Source: Hippopus hippopus
Taxonomy: Eukaryota > Mollusca > Bivalvia > Cardiida > Cardiidae
Length of the DNA stretch: 64,000 nt
Reading direction: 5' to 3'
Assembly (NCBI GenBank): GCA_946811185.2
Contig: OX328104.1
Location: forward strand, 15,450,914 to 15,514,913
A model generated the notes under the pieces. The model worked only from the letters and a program-made list of their open reading frames with translations. It searched no databases and was not told the origin of the DNA. Made by a program: the position numbers and the translations under genes. This document shows, piece by piece, positions 34,714-45,200 of the stretch (position 1 is its first letter; each line of letters begins with the position of its first letter).

Positions 34714-34862
34714 CTTTTCTCCATACAATCCAGAGTTTTAACAACCTTGAGGAAGAAGGCCTTTAAAAACATTTGGGGAAAAGGAGAAAATGATGGTAAC
34801 CAGCATTTCCTCCTTTCCCACCTTGACTTCTTCTCTTTCAAAGACAAATCCTATGATTTAAG
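34710..34862 (+). mobile_element. Family A MITE, right end lost
   Basis: Shares TTAA with the family B copy. Palindrome present with several changes; stops after ATCCTATGATTTAAGG. Confidence 0.65.
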
Positions 34863-35128
34863 GTCTATGACCCTTAATGCTTCTAGTGCAACATGGAATA
34901 AAATTTCTTGATAGTTGATAAATAATTATTTATACTGATATAATACTTTTGCACATTTTTAACTGACCAAAAATTCCTTTGATGTCTATTTTGAAATTAT
35001 TTGTTGATACTTTTGTTAGTTTTCAGAAAAGGGAGGTAATTATTATCTCCCTTTGTAATGAGAACAGAGTGGTTTTTGATTTATAAATGATAATTCTAAG
35101 AAGGAAAAAAAAGCAAAAAGTGGCTAGG
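34863..35128. other. Non-repeat spacer
   Basis: AT-rich, with a short palindrome GGGAGGTAATTATTATCTCCC at about 35031-35051. No gene seen. Confidence 0.5.
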
Positions 35129-35357
35129 TTAACCCTTTCCCAAACAATCCCTGGTTTTTACGGGTCAGGAATAGAAGCCTTTTGAAAACATTGTGGGAAA
35201 AGGAGAAAATGCTGATAACCAGCATTTTCTCCTTTTCCCACAATGTTTTCTACCCTATCATATAGAAAAATCATCATTTTAGCAACTGTTAATTTGTCAT
35301 CTACAAAATGCTTTCAATTTGGTCTGGTCCAAAATTTGCCATTTGGGAAAGGGTTAA
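35129..35357 (+). mobile_element. TTAA foldback MITE, family A
   Basis: Complete, both TTAA sites, nearly perfect palindrome. Confidence 0.85.
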
Positions 35358-35518
35358 AGTAGTAAAATAATAATCATTTTAATCATAGCAAATTTTGTAG
35401 GATACTATTATAGTGGAAATATCTGTTTTCCATTACGGGTCCACTACCTTAATCTACATTCATCCTGTAAAATACTTTGGATTTGCACTAATCTTAAATT
35501 TTGTTGTTTGGTAAGTTT

Positions 35519-35745
35519 GCTCTTTACCAAATTACAAAATTTCAGACCAGTCAATACTGAAAGCATGTACAGATGACAAAATAACTGTGACTCAAGAATT
35601 TGAAACTTGTATTGGAAAGGTTAGAAAACATTGTGGGAAAAGGAGAAAATGCTGGTTACCAGCATTTTCTCCTTTTCCCAGTGTTTTTTAAAAGCTTTCC
35701 TTCTCAGCGATGTCAAAAATCGGGATTGTGGGGTAAAGGGTAAAA
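35519..35745 (-). mobile_element. TTAA foldback MITE, family A
   Basis: Complete, abutting a right-end fragment of another copy (35430-35520). Three bases of the right arm deleted (CTTTTCCCAGTG). Confidence 0.75.
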
Positions 35746-35778
35746 CCAAAATTAATGCACAGTTTACTCTGTTCTTTA

Positions 35779-36006
35779 GGGGTCCTGTGTGGCTCAGTGG
35801 TTAAGTGTAGGACTCGTGACCTGGAGGCCCCGGGTTCAAGCCTCACTGGCTCCACTGGGTTTTTCACAGGAGTGTCCTTGGGCAAGACACTTCAGAGCCC
35901 CAGCCTAGTACTGGTGAAACCCAGGAAAACATGAATATGTGAGCTGGTGCCGTGATATGACTGAAATAATGTTGAAAGCGGCATAAAACACCATTCAAAC
36001 AAACAA
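35779..36006 (+). mobile_element. tRNA-derived SINE, family S-b, with 13-bp target-site duplication
   Basis: A box GTGGCTCAGTGGTTAAGTG, B box GGGTTCAAGCC, and the core GTCCTTGGGCAAGACACTT, a motif found in several animal SINE families. Direct repeats ACTCTGTTCTTTA at 35766-35778 and 36007-36019. Confidence 0.88.
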
Positions 36007-36019
36007 ACTCTGTTCTTTA

Positions 36020-36416
36020 TTAATTTTACATGACTGTGCTTTTGATTTTGCATTGTATTTCCTCTCACCTGTCCTCTTTGAATGAATATTCTTATGAGCT
36101 TAGTGTTACTCTGAGATTCTTCTATCCCTAAAAGTGTACCTTAAGAGATTCTTACTTCACTATTCATAGCATTCTACTAGTACATCATTATAAACATACA
36201 TGAAAACTAAATATAATACAGACATCCCAAACATTGTATTGGATTTCCCCTGGAGAACAATAAATAGGAGTCTCCTAAACATGAGTAATGCTCTGTGGAA
36301 AGTTGGTTTAATGCATGTGCAAAAAGTATGGAAGAAGGCTAAAGCAGGGTCGAAACATTTTGCGTTCAGTCAATTCTCTGCATGTCAAAGGACCAGTCTA
36401 CTTTATGATTCAGTCT
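36020..36416. other. Spacer without recognised features
   Basis: About 400 bp of unique-looking DNA; an open frame at 36200-36418 has no recognisable product. Confidence 0.5.
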
Positions 36417-36545
36417 AATGTGAACCAAAATGGATCTTATGGATCCATGATTACTGGTATGAGATGACTTGCTTGGTATAATGTATCACGCAGATGCAAT
36501 AAACCCCCCTTTGCCAGAGCATGGCTCATATAAAAATCTAAACAT
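36417..36545. mobile_element. Family X TIR element, internal deletion
   Basis: Joins the GGATCCATGATTAC core to the end ATGCAATAAACCCCCCTTTG with CAGAGCATGGCTCATATA; most of the middle is gone. Confidence 0.5.
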
Positions 36546-36631
36546 ACATGTCATAGTGTGGAGATACAGTGTCGTATCACAATTCATCCATTTATCAAAA
36601 ATACCAAAACTTCTCTACCTTTCTATCTTAC

Positions 36632-36830
36632 AGATTTAACTATATAACAGATGACAAAATTTAAGAATCATCCATAAAAGAAGCATTTTGACAAATTTAA
36701 GTTGGCTCCAACTTATCTTTGAAAGGGTAGAAAACATGGTGGGGGGGAAAGATGGATAACCAACACTTACTTCTTTTTCCAAAATGTTCTGAAAAGCATT
36801 CTTCAACTGGACCCCTTGTAAAGGGGTTAA
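36632..36830 (-). mobile_element. Decayed family A MITE
   Basis: Palindrome weak; right end CTTGTAAAGGGGTTAA still clear. Confidence 0.55.
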
Positions 36831-37060
36831 CCCTCTACTACACAATCCGCACTTTTAACGGCCCTGAGGAAGAAGCCTTTTGAAAACATTGTGGGAAAAG
36901 GTGAAAATGCTGGTAACCAGCATTTTCTCCTTTTCCCACAATGTTTTCTAATCGTTCATAGACAAATCCAAACATAAAATAACATTAATTTTGATTTGTT
37001 ATCTGCAATTACTTTCAACTTGGACAAGTCTAAGATTTTATTGTTTGGGAAAGAGGTAAA
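36827..37060 (+). mobile_element. TTAA foldback MITE, family A
   Basis: Complete; shares TTAA with the preceding copy; palindrome with a single mismatch. Confidence 0.82.
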
Positions 37061-37182
37061 ACAAGGCATAAAGCCATTGCTAAACAGACTTCTTTCTAGT
37101 CCAGCCAAAAACAAGAACAAATTTCACAAAGGAAAAACATTTGAAGGCTAGGAACCATTTTGGACAGCATAATAATTGCTTG

Positions 37183-37390
37183 TTAACCCTTTACCAAACA
37201 ATCTGAAGTTTTAACAACATGCAGAAGAAGACTTGATAACATTGTGGGTAACCAGCTTTTTTGCCTTTCCCAACAATATTTTCTATCCTTCCAAGTACAA
37301 AGTTCAATCTTCGAGCCACATTCATTTTACTGTCTGCAAGTGCTTTCAAATTGGACACATTCAAAATTTTGTCATGTGGTATAGAGTTGA
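37183..37390 (+). mobile_element. Family A MITE with shortened palindrome
   Basis: The middle reads ACATTGTGGGTAACCAGC: about half of the left arm was removed, leaving a small stem. Confidence 0.75.
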
Positions 37391-38065
37391 AGCAATCGCT
37401 ACTTTCTAACAAAATAATCTAGAGTTGGGTAGTAAAATCTTGTGCAATAATGGGTTTGAGAACAGTGAGCACCATTGCAGTAATAGAAAGAGGCAGTTTT
37501 ACTCCCTAAATATCAACAATTACAAAAAAAGACTAATAGAAATACAACTTTGTTTTTGAGATTCAGCAGTATCAATGTTCACAATTTTTCAAGAGATATT
37601 GCCCTTTTACATGCAACTGTATATTTACCAACTATATAATTTGCCTGCAATACATGAAAAGGGACATTCGGACATTTGCGTAAAGTATTGTCTCAGATCA
37701 ACCTGCGCAGTCCGCAAGTTAATCTGAAATGACACTTTCCGTCTTTATGTAATTTTCCGTTTTGCGCAAGTCTACTGTAGCACAAAATCTAATGTAGTCG
37801 TAAAGTGCCATCATAGATTGGCCTGTGCAGGCTGATCCGAGACGACATTTTACATAAATGTCCGAATGCCCCTTTTCGCCTGTTGCAAGCCATATAACAT
37901 TTTTTTAAATTCAAAATTGCAGGACAAGCCATATGACTGGCCAAGACTTTCTGACCTTCCATCCTGACCAGTCAAGTAATGGTAAGTCCTGACATTCAGA
38001 ATTAGAATGAGACTTGTAAAGTTTGGCGAACAAACTCCCTGAACTACTTGTTTAGATAGTCAAGG
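37391..38065. other. Region downstream of the gene stop
   Basis: Apart from the TIR element at 37655-37880 nothing is recognised. The 3' UTR of the DAPK1-like gene must begin here, but I saw no AATAAA on the minus strand. Confidence 0.4.
37655..37880. mobile_element. TIR element with ends AAAGGGACATTCGGACATTT
   Basis: Left GGGACATTCGGACATTTGCG, right ATAAATGTCCGAATGCCCC, with subterminal ATCAACCTGCGCAG mirrored by CTGTGCAGGCTGAT. About 220 bp, no coding content. Confidence 0.7.
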
Positions 38066-39289
38066 TCACCTGGACAAATTTGAGAGAGTGTTTGTTGAGG
38101 CAGTTGCTATCCCAGACGTGGCACATTCATCTGCACTTTGATCGTCATAGACTAGGACCCTGAACATTGGAGCAGTCCGAAGTATCACTTCTGCTGCATC
38201 GTCACGATTGAACTCACGTAACCTTGACACTAACTGACCTATATTTGCATTGGGTTCTATGTTGGACCATTCTTCTAATGTTCTTTCTGTCTTACTTTCA
38301 GTTTTACTGCAGTTTACATCTAATGAAGGTAAACAAGTTTCAAGTCCCAGTGTCACAGCCAAGAGACACCAATCCCTGCCTAAAGGATCCTGGGGGTCCA
38401 TGATTCTACACAACATTTGTCTTGTGTGAATTGGCAGGTGAGCTATAGGTAGATCTATCCCTGCACATACACTGTTTTTCACATCATTAGAGCCAAGGAA
38501 CAAAATATCATGATAATTCTCTGACTTAGTGTCTGGCATTTTGAATGTATAGCACTTGTTAAGCTGGGCAGTTAGTATGTCTTTACAAGAATAAACATGT
38601 GGAGATTTACAATGATCCTTTAATTGTGTTGCACTAAGTACATACTTCTCTAAACACAGTCCTGGACAAACATGAGCTATCACTTGTTCTGTTGTGTTCA
38701 CAAAGTCCTCTAGAAAGTAAAACAAAGCTGTCCGAGATTCTGGTGGTCCCCTCACTTTAATCTCAATATACTGCTCATGTCTGTCCATACTCACCATACA
38801 CTCTAGCTCTCCACAACAGTACTTTGATCCATGATGCCACTGATAAAGGTCAGAGTCAAGGTCATCATTTTCCTGAAGAATGTTTCTTCTTAAATGTGTC
38901 TGAATTCTTGGAAAGACATGTTTGAGCTGACCTGGGCTTTCATAGGATTTCAACCTAACACCTCCATATATGGCATTTCCGAAATGTTTCAAATCTCTCT
39001 GCCATAGGCCATTCAAGGTTTCTACAAAATTCAAACATGGAAACTCATACTCAATTTCATCATCATTGTCACAGTGGGTACACACTTCTAAAGCTTCAAG
39101 AACATTTAACAAGTCCACAGCATCTGTTTCCGGATACATTATCTGAAATTCATCCACCGTAAAGCATCCAGTAATTCTGGACTGGACTATTTTCTCATGA
39201 GAGATTAGGTTTCCAATAATATCACTGCACAGCCATTTTGGGTTCAGAACAACCAAGTCTTCTCCACAGTCATTAGGAAGGTAGATTAT
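38066..39289 (-). CDS. DAPK1: DAPK1-like exon 14 (last), COR-like region and death domain
   Basis: 1224 bp ending in a stop, 407 codons, acceptor TTTTGTAG|ATA in phase 0. It opens with LVVLNPKWLCSDIIGNLISH (DAPK1: LLLDPRWLCTNVLGKLLS), continues through YGGVRL and the conserved ECMVSMDRHEQYIEIKVRGP block, and ends in a death domain at residues 881-970 with RRKLSRLLDPPDPLGKDW-like RIMDPQDPLGRDWCLLAVTL and RLREFNRDDAAEVILR. A Ser/Thr-rich tail ends TASTNTLSNLSR, like the serine-rich DAPK1 tail. Large single terminal exons are also usual for DAPK1. Confidence 0.93.
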   Translation of the reverse strand: MIYLPNDCGEDLVVLNPKWLCSDIIGNLISHEKIVQSRITGCFTVDEFQIMYPETDAVDLLNVLEALEVCTHCDNDDEIEYEFPCLNFVETLNGLWQRDLKHFGNAIYGGVRLKSYESPGQLKHVFPRIQTHLRRNILQENDDLDSDLYQWHHGSKYCCGELECMVSMDRHEQYIEIKVRGPPESRTALFYFLEDFVNTTEQVIAHVCPGLCLEKYVLSATQLKDHCKSPHVYSCKDILTAQLNKCYTFKMPDTKSENYHDILFLGSNDVKNSVCAGIDLPIAHLPIHTRQMLCRIMDPQDPLGRDWCLLAVTLGLETCLPSLDVNCSKTESKTERTLEEWSNIEPNANIGQLVSRLREFNRDDAAEVILRTAPMFRVLVYDDQSADECATSGIATASTNTLSNLSR

Positions 39290-42200
39290 CTACAAAAAAC
39301 AAATGCAGGAAATGTAATCTTGCAAAGCTTCTTACTTGAGCTGTTCTGTGTTTAAAAGATCCTGTCGAAATACTGTAACTATTTACCAAACGAAAAAACG
39401 ACAAATTAATTGTTGATGAAACAAATGAATTTCTCTATGAAATGTTTGAAAACATTGTGGGTAAAGGAGAAAATGCTGGTTACCAGCAATTTCTCCTTTT
39501 CCCACAATGTTTTCAAAAGGCTTTCACTTTTAGGTTGTTAAAACCCTGTATTGTTTGGAAAGAATTAAATCAACAGCAAATATCTATGGTGATCCGATTG
39601 CCTATTTTGTGCAGTCTGATCTTGATCTTAACTGGCTGCAAAGGCAAGTACAGTTCTGAAAGCCACTTTTAAGAGTTGATTGATGCACATTCAATTGAGC
39701 ATGAACCCCAATTTTCCAGTATTTCTAGAAGATGGTCGAAAGTTGATTGACCGAATGATTAAGCAAAATAATTTGTAGCCCAGCATGCTATACATAAACC
39801 TACTACCAAATAAGTCCATCATGTTTTCATGATATTGAGGGGGGAAAGCATTTAACCCTTTACCGCTCAATGCCTACTTTTGACGACCCTGAGAAAGAAG
39901 CCCTCTGAAAACATTGTGAGAAAAGGAGAAAATGCTGCTTACCAGCATGTTCTCCTTTTCCCACAATGTTTTCTGCCCTATCAAAGAAAAATTGCAATAT
40001 TTGAGCCACATTGAAATTGTCGTCTGCAAATGCTTTCAGTTTGGAAAAGGCTATAATTTTGTCGTCTGGTACAGGGTTAAAAGCAATGTCTGAAAAGGAG
40101 AAAATGCTGGTAACCAGCATTTTTTTTATTTCCAACAAATTTTTCTCTTTCAAAGACAAACCTTACCATTTGAACCATGTTTAATTTGTCGTCTGCAAAT
40201 GCTTTCAATTTGGACAAGTTGAGTATTTTATTGTCTAGTAAAGGGTTAGGTCTGTACTATACTACACAGATAAGACCCTTTCACATCAAAACCATTTGTA
40301 GAACACAAAATATTTGAGGGTTAAAGCTTAGGATTTGTCTATGACAAGGTATAAAACATTTTTGGAAAAGCAGAAAATGTTGTTTATCAGCATTTTCTCC
40401 TCTTCCCATGTTTTCAAAAGTCCCTATCCTCAAGGTCATTAACTCTTTACCAAACAACAAAATTCTAGACAAGTCCAAATTGAAAGCATTTGCAGACGAC
40501 AAAATAAATGAGGCTCAAAAATAGAAATCTGATTTGGTAAGGGGAGAAAACATTGTGGGAAAAGGAGAAAATGCCGGTTACCAATGTTTTCAAAAGCTTT
40601 GTTTCTCAGGGTGGTTAAAAGTCGGGATTGTGTGGTAAAGGGTTAAAGCACAGACTTGTTTAGCAGAGCTGTAATCCATTACTGTATACATTGGACATTC
40701 AATGTATTGTGGTTTACAGCTCCAGAAAACATTATGAGAAAAGGAACAACTACTTGCTTCAAAACCATAGGTACCATTTCCTCCAATGTCTCAACACTGA
40801 TAGCTAAAATGGCTGTCCTTCGTGTATTCTGTTATAAGTACTGACAGGTCCTAAACAGTCCCTGCAGTAATCTGTTAACCTTTTACAAGAGGACAAAACT
40901 TTAGATTAGTCCAAATTGGAAGCCTGACAAACAATTTGATTGTGACTCAAATGATGACTTTTTGAGTAGGTAAAAAATATTGTGGGAAAAGAAGAAAATG
41001 CTGGTTACCAGCATTTTCTCCTTTTCCAACAATGTTTTCAAAAGTCTTTTTCCTCCAGGTTTCTTTAAAACTCAGGTTTTTATGGTAAAGGACCAAACAA
41101 ATAGAATATAGAATATCCCTTGACACCCTACCTCACCAACAAACTGTAACTGTTCCACAAGATGTTTTACATGATTTTCTCCAACCAAGGGATTGACTTT
41201 AGACCTGACAAACTCTATGAAGTGTTGCCATGACAACACAGGGTAGGATGAAGATGATCTTCTCCATGAAGGTAAAATAGTTAACATGGCCTCCAAGAAA
41301 CCATTGGTTTTGCCCATTGTCTGAAAAAGTCATAATATAGACTTACTATGAATTACAGTAAATTCAAGCATGTAATGCTCTGTTTAGATGATATTTTATG
41401 CCACATTCAAACAGTTTCAGTTATATAGCAAAAGCTCACTTATTCATTTCTTTCCCGTATTTCACAAGCGCTAGGCATGAGCTATTAAGTTTCTTGCCTT
41501 TGGACGCTACCATCAACAAGCCTGGCAAGTGGGGAACAACCACAATAGCGCTTACTAGTTGGTAATGCAGGTTTGATTCACGAGCATCATTTTGTCTTTA
41601 AGTCCCCATGTTTTGTGACAGGGATCAAGTTTTTCTAATCTCATTTCTTTCACACAAGGTTTTCACCTCTTCAAACAATGTTATCAATAATTAAAAGAGA
41701 ATTCTAACATGACACGTGAATTCGGCTGTATAAACACAGTGCAATGAAAGCGTGGTAAAATCTACGTCATTCTATATAGTGTGATGTCATTCTGCATAAA
41801 ACTAGAGGCGCTTGAGCGCCTGTATCGCTCCACAGGCCTGATATTTCTATAATGGCGAAAGGAAGTTTTTAACAATTATCATTCAATCCTGCATTTTAGC
41901 TCACTGAAGAAACAATTTGGTAGACAACCACCATAGGAACTTACCTGCAAAACAACAATGAAATCCAATGAATAGTTTTAGAGAAGAAATTTTTCAAAGA
42001 TTTTACTTTATACCATAAAAGGAAAAGGAGTCTCCGATAAAAGCCATGTTTTTTGACAGATCTTTTTTTTTTAAAGGAATTCTGTAAACCTGTATCTAAG
42101 GAACATTCCTGCAAAATAATAATGCTATCCAAATAGTGGTTTGGGAGGAGAAGATTTTTAAAGGTTTTTTACTTTGGTTGCCATGGCAACCAGAATTCTT

Positions 42201-45200
42201 CATGGAACACAATTATTTGAAAGAATTTGAAAGAGGACCACCAAAGGAACATTCCTGTGAAATTTGGTAAAAATCCAGTCAATAGTTTCTGAGGAGAAGT
42301 TTTTTAAAGAAAAAGTTTACGGATGCACGCACGGACGAACGAACGGACGGACGGACGCACGACGGACACAATGCCATGACAATAGCTCACTGGCCTTCGG
42401 CCAGTGGAGCTAAAAAGTAAGTTATTCAATGGAATATACTCTGAATCCGCGTTTTTACTCTAAGTATGAACTTGTTTTCCTTTCATTAAGAGTTGGTCAT
42501 GTTAGAATCGAAATAATCTTCTTTCTATCGTGGTTTATCGTTCAATAAACCACGGTTGTGAGTTATGAGGCACAATAAATAACCCACGAGGGCAATAGCC
42601 AGTGGTTTATTCATTGCGCCTCATAACTCACATTGTGGTTTATTGAACGATAAACCACGATAGAAAGAAGATTATTTCTTAAATGACCAACTTAACCCTT
42701 TACCAAACAATCCCTGGTTTTTACGACCCGGAGGAAGAAGCCTTCTGAAAACATTGTGGGAAAAGGAGAAAATGCTGGTAACCAGCATTTTCTCCTTTTC
42801 CCACAATGTTTTCTACTCTTCTATAGTCAAGTTTCAATTTTTGAGTCACATTTATTTTGTCGTCTGCAAATGCTTTTAATTTGGACAAGTCTAAAATTTT
42901 GTTGTTTGGTAAAGAGCTAAGCTATAAAATCATCTACTTAATTTTTCTATATGCCTTTCAGATTGAAAAAAATAAAATTACAGACTGGTCCAATTTGATT
43001 GATTGATTGTATGGTGTTTAATGCCATTTTCAACATTATTTCAGCTATATCGCAGCGGCCAGTGCACTTATCCATGCTTTCCTGGAATATCTTTTACCAG
43101 TACTCTGCACAATTTTCTTTCCAAGCCACTGGCTGCTTTCCCACATAATCATTGTCAAAACAATGGTCAGCGGTGGGAGAGGAATGAATCCTGTCGCAGT
43201 GACTATCATCAATCCTCGGAAAGAAATTGGCCGAGCCAGGAGTCGTAGCCAGGGATCGAACCCTGGACCCCGTGTTCTCAAGTCCTGCATGCTACCGACT
43301 GAGCTACCTGGGCTCAGCTGGTCCAATTCGAAGGTAATTGCAAACAACAAATTAAATGTGGCTCAAATATTGGGCTTGTTTCCCAAAGATCAGAAAACAA
43401 TAAGGAACAAGAGCGGCAAATTGTCGCAGGATACGCCCGTCACACCGCCAGTTGTCGAGGGGGGATAATAATCGTAAACGGCAGGTAGAGGAAAATAGTA
43501 GTGCAGCTGAAATCACATAAGTGATTGAAATAGGCATGAATGTCTCCTCTAATGTTAAGGAAACACGCATGTAAAGTTTCAGGTCATTCCAACATGAAAA
43601 GACAAAGCTATATTGTAGAGAAGCATGAAAAGCTGTAAAAAAAAAATAATGATTAGGGAATAATTTCAAAAGGGCATTATGTAAGGTTACAGCTCCAGTG
43701 CATTGCACTTTTCGTAACTGCAACAAACATGTTTTCCAAGTCTCAAGTCAATTTGACTTGAGGTGACAAAGTTTCGTTCCGGACAAGCAAGAAATACTGT
43801 AAAAATGAAGAACAAAGTGGAATTATTCAAAATCCGCGCCAGGTAGAGTTATTGTACTTGCGCACTGTACTCCGTACTATTGCAACAAACATGCATACCA
43901 AGTTTGAAGTCGTTCTGACTTGAGATGACAAAAGTATATTCCGGACAAGCACTAAATGCTGTAAAAATGACGATCAAAGGGAAATAACTCAAATACAGCA
44001 AGAGGTAGAGTTACAATTCTTGTGCACTGCACGTCCAAATATTGCAAAAAATAAGCATACCATATTTCAAGTCATCCCTACTTAAGACGACAAAGTTATG
44101 CTCCGGACAAAGAACTGGACGCCGCCCGGACGCCCGTACGCCATGGGTGATCCCATAATGCGTCCCGTCTTCGACGGGCGTATAAAAAGGAGAAAATGCC
44201 TGTTACCAGTATTGTCTCCTTTTCCCTCAATGTTTTAAAAAGTCTAATTTCCCAGGGTTGTTAAACCTTTGGACTGTGTGGTAATGGGTTCAGCAAGAAT
44301 CAGTTTTCTACATGATGTACTGTTCTAAACTTGATCATAATCAATAATCACCCTCCAATGTGATATTACAATCTCAATGTTCCTTTTGTAACCTCCACAG
44401 ACGAGAAAATATTAAGTAGACTATGTCCATATTGAAAGCAAACAACAAATCTTTACCAAAAAATAAAAATCCAGAGTTTTAAATACCCTGAGAGATGAAA
44501 CTTGAAAATAATGTGGGAAAAGAAGGAAATGCTGCTAACCAGCATTTTCTCCCTTTCTTGCAAAGTTTTCTTACCTTTCAAAGACAAAGCCAATCATTTG
44601 AGCCGCACTGAATAATTATATTGTTTGAATATGCTTTGAATATGGACAAGTCTAAAATTGGATTGTCCTGTAAAGATTTAACCCTTTACCACACAATCCC
44701 GAGTTTTAACGATCCTGAGAAAGAAGGCTTTTGAAAACATTGTGGGAAAAGGAGAAAATGCTGGTAACCAGCATTTTCTCCTTTTCTCACAATGTTTTTT
44801 TACCACATCAAAGACAAATTCCATCATTTGAGCCAAACTTAAATTGTCATCCACAAACGCTTTCAATTTGGACAGGTCAAAATTTTTATTATGTGGTAGA
44901 GAGTTAACCCTTTATCAAACAGTCCTGAGTTTGATGACCTACAGGAAGAAGGCTTTTGAAAACATTATAAGAAAAGGAGAAAATGCCGGTTACAAGCGTT
45001 TTTCCTTTTCATACAATGCTTTCTACCCTTTCAATGCCAAATCCAACCAGTAGATCCATATTTAAGTTTGTCATCTGCAAGTTTTGGATTTCTATTAGTT
45101 CGAAAATTTTTCATTCCATAATGAGTTAAATTGATGGGATTTGTCCCCGAGACTGTAGAAAATATTCATTGTGGTCTTATCCTGAATCTGCTATGTTCAA

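Larger units (their letters stand above)
42963..44292 (-). mobile_element. Family A MITE carrying two separate insertions
   Basis: MITE sequence appears in three pieces: 42963-42995, 43318-43405 and 44190-44292. The gaps hold a SINE and a Helentron-like element. Outer right end GTGTGGTAATGGGTTC. Confidence 0.75.
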
